NCBI GenBank assembly: GCA_029931535.1
Contig: JAQPZY010000928.1
Coordinates: 684,501-748,500, forward strand
Source: Margaritifera margaritifera
Lineage: Eukaryota; Mollusca; Bivalvia; Unionida; Margaritiferidae
Direction of reading: 5' to 3'
Length of the DNA: 64,000 bases
The position numbers and the translations under genes were made by a program. Position 1 is the stretch's first letter; the number at the start of each line of letters is the position of its first letter. Under the pieces are notes generated by a model. That model had not been told where the DNA came from and searched no databases. It worked only from the letters and a program-made list of their open reading frames with translations. Shown one piece after another: positions 22,016 to 30,939 of the stretch.

Positions 22016-23109
22016 TTAAATGTCAGGTCGATCTCTAATGTACAGCTGCATCATCAAAGTTTCCCCGCGCAGGTCCAACATGTGCCTGTCCTGGTCCAGA
22101 AGAGTAAAACGAAGGTGTGTCAACCGAGGATTATGACAGGAAAGATACACAGGTGTGGGAGTAATCGATAACAGAAAACTCGGTGGAACATTTGGGGAGA
22201 ATCCAAATACAATATATGACGCGATACTTGTGGAAGCTCCACTTCCCGAACCTGAACTATAAATGCTACTGATAGTTTCGCATGTTAAATTAACCTGTAT
22301 CGTGGTGGTGATATTAATAATTTGTGGCGGGACTTGTATCCCATGCGTAAGAATCGTTTACCATCAGAAATCTCTTCTGGCCAACCAAGAATTGTTCTCA
22401 ACGACGATCGTCTCATATTAACCACGTACGTCTGAGATTCGATCGAGATGACAGAGTTGAGTGTGGTCTCATGAACACATATAAAACTTGTAGAGTCTTT
22501 GCTGGTCACCAATGTGATTCTCCGTCGAATCTCATCATTGATCGATATAATATCGTACGCGCCAGTGGGAAGTTCAATATTATTTCAGGTGGCTCCACCG
22601 TCTGCCGAAAAAACAAACGAGTTATTTGCGGGAATACCACTGAACAGTCGTGATCTAATATTAGGCCAACTGTAATACACGCGCAACGACGCCAATGCAG
22701 TCTCGAGTGTGCGGGTTACATCTGCGGCGATAGGTGTAGAAAAAGTCTCACACAATTCTTGTTTCGTTGATGAGATTGTCATCATCGATATAACGCTCGG
22801 AGTTGTATTTGCAACAACACGCTCCAACGCAACATTGATTTCACGTAAAACACGAAATGCTTCAACAGGAAGTGTATCAGAACTCATCATTGGTGTGTTC
22901 GTCGTATAAATCATCGATGTCTTCAGCAAGTTACTGTGTATTAACAAGCGAAACGTCCCCGGGTCGATGATGCCACTGGTGAGCAATCGTTGACAAATTG
23001 ATGCGGCCTCATTAACGATTTCCAGTGCATTGTTGCCAGCGCGAACTGATCCCACTAGTGTTTCCAACCGATCCACGAGTTGATTTACCTGTTGTTGGTC
23101 CACAGACAC
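22016..23109 (-). pseudogene. Polinton B penton-like minor capsid protein, pseudogene
   Basis: The first 174 codons (22585-23109) are open: a coiled-coil N-terminus (MSVDQQQVNQLVDRLETLVG) and text to FVFSADGGAT. A frameshift at 22585 leads into IELPTGAYDIISINDEIRRRI, then MRRSSLRTILGWPEE (22380-22430). After another frame change come SSIYSSGSGSGAST, FGFSPNVPPSFLLSI and FTLLDQDRHMLDLRGETLMMQL, with a stop at 22016. ELPxGxYxIxxIN, SIRxxLGF and WLTDQDGxLIDLRGE are conserved blocks of the penton-like single-jelly-roll protein of Polintons. The two frameshifts inactivate it. It follows the coiled-coil genes and precedes the minor protein. Confidence 0.77.
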
Positions 23110-23140
23110 GCATTCGCCTGCGGTTTTGAACCCTGTATGG

Positions 23141-23410
23141 CTAAGACGCCCCCAAACCTCTTATTACAGGTTGTTGTGGTCTGTGTGGACGTTCATATCT
23201 TTGTATGTATGCGTTCCACAATTTCTTGCCTTCTTCAGGGTCTCCGGTCATAAATTCATTATATGTGTTTCTAAAAAGAGTCCACTTTGTACCGGTATCT
23301 TTTATTTTTTCCAGTAAACTCCTTAAATACCAGTTTAGGCCATTCACCTCTATGTTTGTATCATATACCTTCGGTGGTATTTTAAAAATGGGTTCTTTCT
23401 AGTTGGTGAG
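23141..23410 (-). pseudogene. Short Polinton B gene of unknown role
   Basis: A frame from about 23400 reads PIFKIPPKVYDTNIEVNGLNWY, then LLEKIKDTGTKWTLFRNTYNEF and ends RPHRPQQPVIRGLGAS. A stop ('N then K') lies just upstream at 23400. It probably is the C-terminal part of the coiled-coil gene that begins at 24117, or a separate small gene. It resembles, loosely, a family with the pattern 'TPGLxxLI...Y...T' common in invertebrate Polintons. Not certain. Confidence 0.45.
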
Positions 23411-23448
23411 TCTGTAAATAGCGGCACGCATGGGATTTTTAAAGATCG

Positions 23449-24117
23449 TTATGACGATATTCCTCTATTATAAAACTGAGGCGATGTTTCCGTCATTGAT
23501 TTGTACCTGGGTGGTTCTAGCTGTGGAAGATTGGCAATTGCCCCTGTAACTCTTTCGTCAGGTACCTGAGTACCTTTTGTGACCACACCAACTTCCTCAC
23601 GCATTTCCTCGATGTCGCCTCTGGCTGTATCTAAGTCTTCTTGAACGTTCTCAATCGCGCCTGGCAAGTGTTCAATAATCTCCGTGGTTGCCCTCGTGTC
23701 TTTCTTAATATCCTTGGCGTGTTTGGCTATCTTACGAATTGAACCAGGTTCGTCTTCTGTTCCTGTTAGCGCTGCCACCTGTTCCATGGTTGCTCTTGTG
23801 GCCTTCTTAATATGCTCAACACGTTATGCAGTTTCCGCAGTCTTGGCTGCGATCGCTTTTCTTGCTTCAATCAGTGGTGCAAATGTTCGTTCAAAGCCTT
23901 CTGTGAGATCTTCCCGTGCGTATTGTCGCGACTGTAACATATTTTTGACACATTTGCATGCATACACTTGATCGTGTAGCAATTCCAGTCGATTGTGTGC
24001 GGCTTTGCGACGTCGGTCTCCAGCTTCCGCCATGGCACCGCAAGCGGATTTTGTCATTTTTATATATTTAGTATGGTTGTTAAATTGGTTTATCCAAACC
24101 CGCGCGATATTTTCCAC
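23449..24117 (-). pseudogene. Coiled-coil protein, first gene of Polinton B, one in-frame stop
   Basis: Two open stretches in one frame (24117-23827 and 23823-23449) are separated only by TAA at 23824-23826, so the protein would be about 222 residues. It reads MENIARVWINQF, RRRKAAHNRLELLHD, EGFERTFAPLIEARKA, and after the stop EHIKKATRATMEQVAALTG with a long glutamate/arginine-rich helix (EIIEHLPGAIENVQEDLDTA, RGDIEEMREEVG). The composition suggests a coiled-coil. I do not recognise a named family. It lies 124 bp from the splice acceptor of the neighbouring ADP-ribosyltransferase exon on the other strand. Confidence 0.6.
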
Positions 24118-24240
24118 CTACTTTTCAACGCACAATATATTATGTGATCCTCTAGTTTGTTCCTACAATATTTGTGTCCATTAATGTATTTCAACATGCT
24201 TGCCCATAAATATCTATTACAATTTTGTGTCATTCTGCAG

Positions 24241-25398
24241 AACAATCCGAAACAGAATCGAGGAAGAGATGCAGGAAATTAATGCTCTGTTACTATCAGC
24301 AAAGACAGGCAAGTGGAATGATGTCTGGCGCATAATAGGCACTCCAGAAAAGCCTGATAAGGCGTACCTGATAAATACTATCCCAGAGAATCGTCGATGG
24401 GCAGTTTTGCACCAGGCTGTCTGCTGGAAGGATCCTAATACTCTACAGAAACTACTCAAGTTTCATGCATGTGAAGGCGAAAGAGTGCACATCGGAAGTA
24501 GGTAAAACAAGTGGTATGACCGCGCTTTCAATAGCACGTGCATATGACTGTAAGGAGGTGGAGAAGGTACTCTTACAGCACGAGTGCAATTTTAAAGAAA
24601 TGGATGAAGAGATTGACACCTTTCAACCTTGGCATGCAGACATTGAACTGAAGGGACTTGGTCTGATACCTATCACTCTTGCTGCGTACAAAAACACATT
24701 TCATCCCAAAAAAATTAACCCCGAGCAGTCTATTTTATCGGTACTTGGAGATATTTTCAACGATTTGAACACCTCAGAGAATAGATGGAAAGAAGTACGC
24801 GAAAAAATGTGCGATTCCCTCTACGTTGTCAGTGAAGCATCAGTCGTACAACTCAAGAAATGTACCTCCAGACAGAAATTTTACGAGACAATCATAAATG
24901 TCTACACTGAGGAATCCACATAACTCTATACATATGTGAATACGGCCCTACGAAAGCAACAAGAGTCTGACTACAAACCATCAGCCGCTGATCATTGCGA
25001 TGGGTCCATATGTGGTTATGTACCAGATACTTCTCGTTTTTTTGGGACAGCTGAAGCGTGAAAATGCCAAAACCTACCGAAAAATGTTGCTGACTGGAAA
25101 AGATATGGAAAAATACAAGATTGGGGTCAAATTTACATGGCTATCTTTCGTTTCATCCTCTGTGGAGGCTAAAAAAGCCATGCCTTTCCCGACATGCGGC
25201 GGTGTAACAGGTGAACATAGCATAACCTTTACCATTGACAAAACAACGGGTTCAACGTACCAACCAAGAGATATTGAAAAGTACGCAATGTATAGTGAAA
25301 GAGAAAGAGTGTATCCTGCCGGTGCAAAATTTGAGGTAACGAACAGGTGGCGGGAGAATGAGGAGACTTACGTGACATTAAAACTTCTCAGCATTTAA
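24241..25398 (+). pseudogene. Ankyrin / ADP-ribosyltransferase gene, last exon, copy 1 (broken)
   Basis: The exon follows a pyrimidine-rich acceptor ending ...ctgcag at 24240; copy 2 has an acceptor at the same place. It encodes two ankyrin-like units (RRWAVLHQAVCWKDP, GMTALSIARAYDC), a linker (LDTFQPW-like DTFQPWHADIE) and a mono-ADP-ribosyltransferase domain: TYRKMLL near 25070, FTWLSFVSSS (STS-like) near 25133-25162, and ERERVYPAGAKF (ExE-like) near 25300-25330. The E-R-E resembles the arginine-specific (R-S-E) class, which transfers ADP-ribose from NAD+ to protein; that activity is inferred. Compared with copy 2 it lacks 11 bp near 24475 (frameshift), has a TAA at 24921-24923 where copy 2 has Tyr, and one extra base near 25000. 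Upstream exons were not found. Confidence 0.8.
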
Positions 25399-25994
25399 TT
25401 GAGCATATTGCAGCATGGTCGTGATGAATGCACCTACCTGTGGAACAAAACAAAACGATCTGAAATCCAAAATGATTTATTGCAATGGGATCTATACATA
25501 TGTATGTTTTCTTTGCACGGTTACTTGTATATAATTGTAAATATCTTTCGGGCGCTAAGAGTGTTAATGCCAGGACAAATTAATTTTCTATGTTTAGAGT
25601 TAAAAGTACAAGATTGATAATGCTATTTTTAAACAAACGCATCTCTAGTTGATTATTATAAGGCCCCCCCCCCCCCAAAAAAAGAAGGTTTGCAAAGTAG
25701 AATAATTTAGTCTCATTGCCACTTCTTACAAAGGTATTTTTCGGGACCGATGTGGCAGCATTGCTTACGTTCCACTAGTATCTACATTCTCTTCTATATT
25801 TCTCCAGCTGTATATGTAAAAAGCAAAAACCTATAATTGAGGTCGGTTTGACATTTATGCCTGATATGAAAGCTTTTCTCTTTTATGGGTTTGTAATTTA
25901 ATTCACAATCTAGTAAACTATGCTCATAACGATATCACATACAAGGATGAGATAGAACGTTATGCTCATCGCGTGGTTTCTGTCAGTTTATAAT

Positions 25995-25995
25995 G

Positions 25996-26073
<78 letters not shown>
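25995..26073. repeat. (TA)n microsatellite
   Basis: About 39 uninterrupted TA units, ending ...tattatatacgtat. Confidence 0.97.
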
Positions 26074-26079
<6 letters not shown>

Positions 26080-26251
26080 CGTATAGATAGTAGTTGCGCT
26101 GTATCTTTGATATACCACGAGTTGTGTAAATAGTTCATGAAAAGGAAACGAGGCTTGAAACCATACTGAAACCATACTTATATGCGTATTGAAACCATAG
26201 TTACATGTGTATTTATACGCCATGGCGAATAACAATTTAATATACCAACAG

Positions 26252-26252
<1 letters not shown>

Positions 26253-26307
<55 letters not shown>
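26253..26307. repeat. (AT)n microsatellite
   Basis: About 27 AT units, 180 bp after the previous array. Confidence 0.97.
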
Positions 26308-26310
<3 letters not shown>

Positions 26311-26859
26311 TATATAGTAGTAATTCTTAAAGTACTATGGGCAACGCTGCAACCGAAGTTTACTGCATTTTATATAATTGATCTATTTGTTTCGAGCGCT
26401 CTCTATTTGTGGGAAAGCGAAACATAGTCATTTATCTGGCGTCGCCATTTTCGTCGTGAACAGCGTGTTAAGGTTTTGTTTAACGTTTCTCATTTGTATT
26501 TATTTCCTAAACCTGTTGATAGATTCTCTTCATACTTAGCTTGAGTCTTTATGAGTATAGGACTATTCGTGCAGTTTGTGCTTTAATGATCTATCGTACA
26601 AATCAAAATTGTTTTGTGTGAATTTGTTGGTATTATTTTCACTGAAAATATGTCCCTTTTTCTTTTTGGCCTTTGTTTTGACTGCGTTACTCTAATGCTT
26701 AGGCCGACCGTACATTGGATTAACAAAGGACACAAGATTGTATAGTATATAGATGATATCGTTATACAGGAATAAGGTAAACAGTGAACCCATTATTTGA
26801 CTGAAGGGTGTTTATAAAAGATGGTGCCAGTATTTTCACGATTCCAATTACTTACATTG

Positions 26860-28687
26860 TTAACTTGTCTATATCAAGTGGCATTGTGCCTGATTAACTG
26901 AAATTAGCTGGAGTTAGATCTCTTTACAAAAAGGGTTGCAGTGCTGATGCAAAGAATTACGGGCCTGTTAGTATGCTCAGTATTGTGTCCAAGATTCTAG
27001 AAAGAGCACTCTGTGTTCAACTTTAAAACTTTTAAAACTAAGAATAACTTACTTTATGAACTACAGTCGGGTTTTAGGGGAATGTACTATACTACTACAT
27101 GTTTGATATTGATTATATTAGGGTACAAACGTCAACAATATTTCTACACTGGAATGATTATGCTTGACTTACAAAAAGCTTTTGACACAGTGAATCGTGA
27201 AATATTGTGTAAAAAAATGGTTAGGATTAAGAGTTACGTTTGTTGAAAGGTTTGAATCATATCTAAGAAATAGACAAATTGTCTGTGTTAACAATACAGA
27301 ATCCATACCTTTAACAATATTATGTGGTGTACCTCAAGGTAGTATTTTAAGACCTGTTCTTTTCTGGGTTATGTGAATCATATGGTAACTAGCATAGGCG
27401 CTGATTGTACGCTTTTATTATATGCATATGACAGTGCTATCATATTTGCACATCAGGAACCTGATTAAATTTCGAAAAAGCTTGGGAAAAACTTAGAATC
27501 CTGCAATATTTGGCTCACTGACAATAAACTAGCATTACATTTAGGTGAGACAGAAGGCATCCTTTTTAGCTCGAAGCGAAAAAATATCTAAGAATTCAAG
27601 ATAACTTGTAATGGCTACATAATTAATTCTGAAACGTGTATTAAATATTTAGGTCTTCATATAGATAACTTACTTTCAGGCGAATGCATAGTTAGTAGTA
27701 TAATTAAAAAAGTAAGTGCTAGGTTAAGTTTCTCTTAAGACAATGTCAATGTTTATCCCTGAAAACTAGGAAAACGTTATGTTCTGTTCTGATACAGTGT
27801 AAATTCAACCACTCCTATTCTTCATGGTATGTCTGAATTTGGTACAAATCTCAAAAACAAACTTCAAATAGCTCGGAATAAAACTGCAAGATTTATAAAT
27901 AACCTTGAACTCAGATCAAGTATCAGACTCTATAAACTTGAAAGTGTGAGAATGCTAAAAGGGGAGGATAGAGTAAAACAGTTAAGACTAAATCATGTTT
28001 TTATAAGAAATGTCCATCTCATATGAGCCAAAGATTTGTAAAAATTGGTGATAATCACCATTTTGCCACTAGGAGCAGTAAATTTAATTATGTTACACCA
28101 CCTGTTAGTAGCATGGCATCGACGACTTTCTTTTATAACGCCGTAAATGACTGGAACATATTAACTAGTTGTATCAAAGATATTTTAAATATAAATAATT
28201 TCAAATCGGCTGTTAAGTCATGCCTTTTAAAACAAAGCAAATGAAGAGAACAGAGTTCAATGATATTTTACTGGAATGAATTGTTTTAGTGATACTTTTT
28301 AATTCTGAAATCAGCTTTTAATTTTGTAACACTTTATTGCAATCTCTTAGCTTAGTCAAATATATAATATATAATTTCAATTTGCAAAATATACTCTGTC
28401 CCAAAATCTTGATCCCTCAGGACCCCATTGGAAACTTGTATGGGTCATTCTTGCTTGATCATTTTTTTGTTTGTTTTTAAATGTATGTATGTGTGTATGT
28501 ATGTGTTTATGTATGTATGTATGTATGTATGTATGTATGTATGTATGTTTGTATTACAACTGTTTCTTATGCTTATATAACGTAATGTGTCAATGTTATT
28601 TAAGTTTTATATATGTATTAATGTATTACTACTTGTTATTTGCTGATTCTACGTAAATAAAGTTATTATTATTATTAGTAGTATTAC

Positions 28688-28722
<35 letters not shown>

Positions 28723-28742
28723 TTTATTATTATTATTATTAT
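26860..28742 (+). mobile_element. Non-LTR retrotransposon (CR1/L2-type LINE), 5'-truncated, dead
   Basis: Reverse-transcriptase blocks appear in order across frames: a KNYGPVSMLSIVSKILERA block (26955-27015), LQSGFRGMYYTTTCLI (27062-27110), MIMLDLQKAFDTVNREIL (27155-27205), GVPQGS-like text near 27330, and YAYDSAIIFAHQEPD near 27420-27465, where the catalytic YADD has become YAYD. A C-terminal part follows with NKTARFINNLELRS near 27875 and VNDWNILTSCIKDI near 28145, typical of CR1/L2-like ORF2 ends. The 3' end is rich in (TTA)n after aataaag (28655-28742), the tail type of these LINEs. Multiple stops show it is dead. No 5' endonuclease is present. Confidence 0.85.
28478..28550. repeat. (GTAT)n microsatellite in the LINE 3' region
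   Basis: About 15 units of tatg with a few substitutions. Confidence 0.9.
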
Positions 28743-28909
28743 AGGATGTTAGTAAGTACTTTATAAGCAGGCTGGTATGCAGTGTGGGTCATGTGATCGT
28801 CATCTGTGTGCAAGGCACTTTCGATGATTTACGAGCTGAACAACTAACGAGTACGGATGCCCGTTAGCGCCAGGACAACCAAAAAAAAAAAAAAAAAAAA
28901 AGCGTTTTT

Positions 28910-29450
28910 TCGAGATAGTATTTCGTTATTACGAGATAACATTGCGTTATTATGAGATAGCATTGCTTTATTACGAGATAGTATTGCGTTATTACGAGAT
29001 ACTATTGCGTTATTATGGGATAGTATTGCGTTATTACGAGATAACATTGCGTTATTACGAGATAGCATTGAGTTATTACGAGATAGTATTGAGTTATTAC
29101 GATATAGAATGGAGACTCATTTCTTATATATATATGTATGATTTACGTCTAGACTGCGTTATTACGAGATACTATTGCGTTAATACAAGATAGGATTCCG
29201 TTATTACGAGATAGTATTGCGTTATTATGAGATAGCATTGTGTTATTACGAGATAGTATTGCGTTATTACGAGATAGCATTGCGTTATTACGAGAAAGCA
29301 TTGCGTTATTACGAGATAGTATTGCGTTATTACGAGATACTATTGCATTATTACGGGATAGTATTGCGTTATTACGAGATAACATTGCGTTATTACGAGA
29401 TAGCATTGAGTTATTACGAGATAGTATTGAGTTATTACGATATAGAATGG
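28910..29450. repeat. 21-bp array, left inverted-repeat arm
   Basis: Two stretches of a 21-bp unit (ttacgagatagtattgcgtt with point changes), about 10 and about 14 copies, separated by a unique 50-bp segment that is itself repeated after the second stretch. Confidence 0.9.
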
Positions 29451-29499
29451 AGACTCATTTCTTATATATATGATTTACGTCTAGACTGATTTATAGAAC

Positions 29500-29990
29500 A
29501 TGGCGGATATATTGGACATAGACACTTTGATAAGATTCTATTTTAGATTAAATGTTTCACAAAAATATATATTAGAACTTTTAGCATATAATCATAAAAT
29601 CGTAATAAGCAGACGCACATTGCAAAGAAAACTGAAGAATATTCAACTCTACAGGAAGAAAAATAAGACGGATGTCATTCAGGTGGCCACATTTCTTCAG
29701 AAAGAGATAGAGAAGTCTGGTTGTTTGCATGGATACAAATGGATGTACACAAAATGTTTTGGTGAGGGTCTTGTTGTCGATCGTGAAAGTGTCGGAGTTC
29801 TGTTACAAATTATTGATCCTCAAGGGGTCGAATTGCGGAGAAGCCGCCGATTGAGACGCCGCACGTACTTTAGTCATGGCCCCAACTACACGTGGCATAT
29901 ATATTATAATGATAAACTAAAACCCTATGGAATATTCATTAATGGATGCGTTGATGGATTTTCGCGACATAATTTGGTTACAGGTCGCCT
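29500..29990 (+). pseudogene. Integrase-core transposase fragment of the tandem-TIR transposon
   Basis: The frame opens MADILDIDTLIRFYFRLNVS, with an N-terminal helix-turn-helix style segment (ISRRTLQRKL). It then reads GYKWMYTKCF and GPNYTWHIYYNDKLKPYGIFI, NGCVDGFSRH at 29880-29970, the opening of an integrase-type catalytic core. In relatives the motif is GPNYLWHIDGYDKLKPYG; here the first catalytic aspartate codon has become tyrosine. After FSRH two bases are missing relative to the expected FSRHIIWL, so the frame is lost, and a hAT element follows at 29997. The rest of the core is absent. The N-terminal half (about 160 residues) is thus intact in frame but the protein is dead. The superfamily (IS3EU-like or similar) is not certain. 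Confidence 0.7.
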
Positions 29991-30306
29991 GTACTACAGG
30001 GACGGATTAAGACTCTCGTGGGCCCTAGGCACCTTTTTTCTTGCGGCCTCTCATGAAAATAACATTATTATAGGCCTAGCTGATTTTCAATTTCTTTTTG
30101 TGTATACATATAGACCTCTCCACGGGCTTTAGGGGCCACTAAAAGTTTTGAATTCTAATTTAGCTATTGTTCATTTTTTTATTCAACATTTTTGTAATTT
30201 ACAAGTTTCAAAGACATTTTAGAAAGCTTCAGGGGCCCCTAAAAGTTTGGGGGCCCTAGGCACTGTGCCTACTGTGCCTAATGGATAATATGACCCTGCT
30301 GTACTA
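29989..30306. mobile_element. Non-autonomous hAT-type element with perfect 8-bp target duplication (element 29997-30298)
   Basis: The element is 302 bp and starts CAGGGACGG at 29997 and ends GACCCTG at 30298, short inverted ends of the CAGGG...CCCTG type. The 8 bases ctgtacta occur directly before (29989-29996) and after (30299-30306), a perfect 8-bp target duplication, the hAT signature. Internal words gggccctaggca occur near both ends. No transposase is present. A related fragment (gggcccctag) may lie near 40794. It sits inside the transposase fragment of the older tandem-TIR element, so it is the later insertion. Confidence 0.88.
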
Positions 30307-30495
30307 TGCCGGTCAATGTTCAACCCAATAGTTTTGAAGCCTGTACTATGCAAGTAAATGTTCAACCCAGTAGTTCTGAAGCCTGTACTATGCAAGTAAA
30401 TGTTGAACCCAGTAGTTCTGTACTATGCAAGTAAATGTTCAACCTAGTCGTTCTCAGTATTGTACTATGCCGGTAAATGGTCTACCCAGTAGTTC
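30299..30495. repeat. About 47-bp tandem array
   Basis: Four to five diverged copies of a unit containing gtactatgcaagtaaatgttcaacccagtagtt, directly downstream of the hAT element. The first copy shares the ctgtacta word with the target duplication, so the hAT inserted into the array's first unit. Confidence 0.85.
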
Positions 30496-30715
30496 TGAAG
30501 TCTGGACGTGTTGCCTATCAGTCTGGTCAATTTCTTTCCGAGTATCTCCAGAGTTAATGCACTTTTATCAATATTTACATTCGTCTATGGTCGAGAAAAC
30601 TGTACATTGCCTTTCGGTCCAAACGAGTAAATTTTTAAAGATCTTCTCAATACCAGATCTTTTTATCATAAACTGTACAGATGTATAATGAACAGAAAGT
30701 TCCTCACTTTATCAT

Positions 30716-30931
30716 GCCTACGTAAGCCTTACGTAATAACTCAATGCTATCTCGTAATAACGCAATGTTATCTCGCAATGACGCAATATTATCTCATAAT
30801 AACGCAATACTATCTCGTAATAACGCAATTCTATCTCGTAATAACGCAATACTATCTCGTAATAACGCAATGCTATCTCGTAATAACGCAATGTTATCTC
30901 GTAATAACGCAATACTATCGAATAAAAACGC
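30716..30931. repeat. 21-bp array, right inverted-repeat arm
   Basis: About 10 copies of the 21-bp unit in opposite orientation to the left arm (ctcgtaataacgcaatacta). Confidence 0.9.
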
Positions 30932-30939
30932 AAATTTTA

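Larger units (their letters stand above)
17434..24120 (-). mobile_element. Polinton B: morphogenesis-gene module of a second Maverick/Polinton (adintovirus-like) element
   Basis: Eight or nine genes, all on the minus strand and tightly spaced, encode a virus-like particle set: coiled-coil protein, penton-like protein, basic minor protein, major capsid-like protein, second minor protein, adenain-like protease, fiber-like protein and a small hydrophobic protein. Several frames are long and only lightly damaged, so B is younger than A. Integrase, ATPase and PolB are not seen, so either the element is truncated or those parts diverged beyond recognition. The gene set and order support the Polinton/adintovirus lineage (family knowledge). 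Terminal repeats were not found. Each gene carries at least one lesion except the 162-codon minor-protein frame. Confidence 0.87.
25399..26860. other. Non-coding stretch with microsatellites
   Basis: No gene is seen. It contains a C-run (25664-25675) followed by A's, two long TA/AT arrays, and ordinary AT-rich DNA. A polyadenylation-like AATAAA was not pinned down for the ART exon. Confidence 0.6.
28902..30931. mobile_element. DNA transposon with tandem-repeat terminal inverted repeats
   Basis: The left end (28902) opens GCGTTTTTTCGAGATAGTAT; the right end, read inward from 30931 on the minus strand, opens GCGTTTTTATTCGATAGTATTGC. Inside both ends lie arrays of a 21-bp unit of the form ttattacgagatagtattgcg, in opposite orientation: 28910-29100 plus 29150-29450 on the left, and about 30735-30930 on the right. 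The left array is interrupted by a 50-bp non-array segment (29103-29155) that recurs at 29440-29488, so the left side is itself duplicated with a period near 335 bp. Between the ends lies an integrase-like gene remnant, a hAT insertion and a 47-bp tandem array. A target duplication could not be fixed. Confidence 0.78.

Noticed and set aside
24241..25398. ART copy 1 as an intact host gene
   Set aside because: Alignment to copy 2 shows an 11-bp deletion, a nonsense codon and a 1-bp insertion within one exon.
28844..29489. Repeat frames SRNNAMLSRNNA / RYYEIALRYYEI as possible repeat proteins
   Set aside because: They come from the 21-bp array in the transposon arm; both strands are open and the arm is inverted at the other end.
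28910..30931. CRISPR-like array (21-bp repeats)
   Set aside because: Units are contiguous with no unique spacers and the two arms are inverted; the host is eukaryotic.
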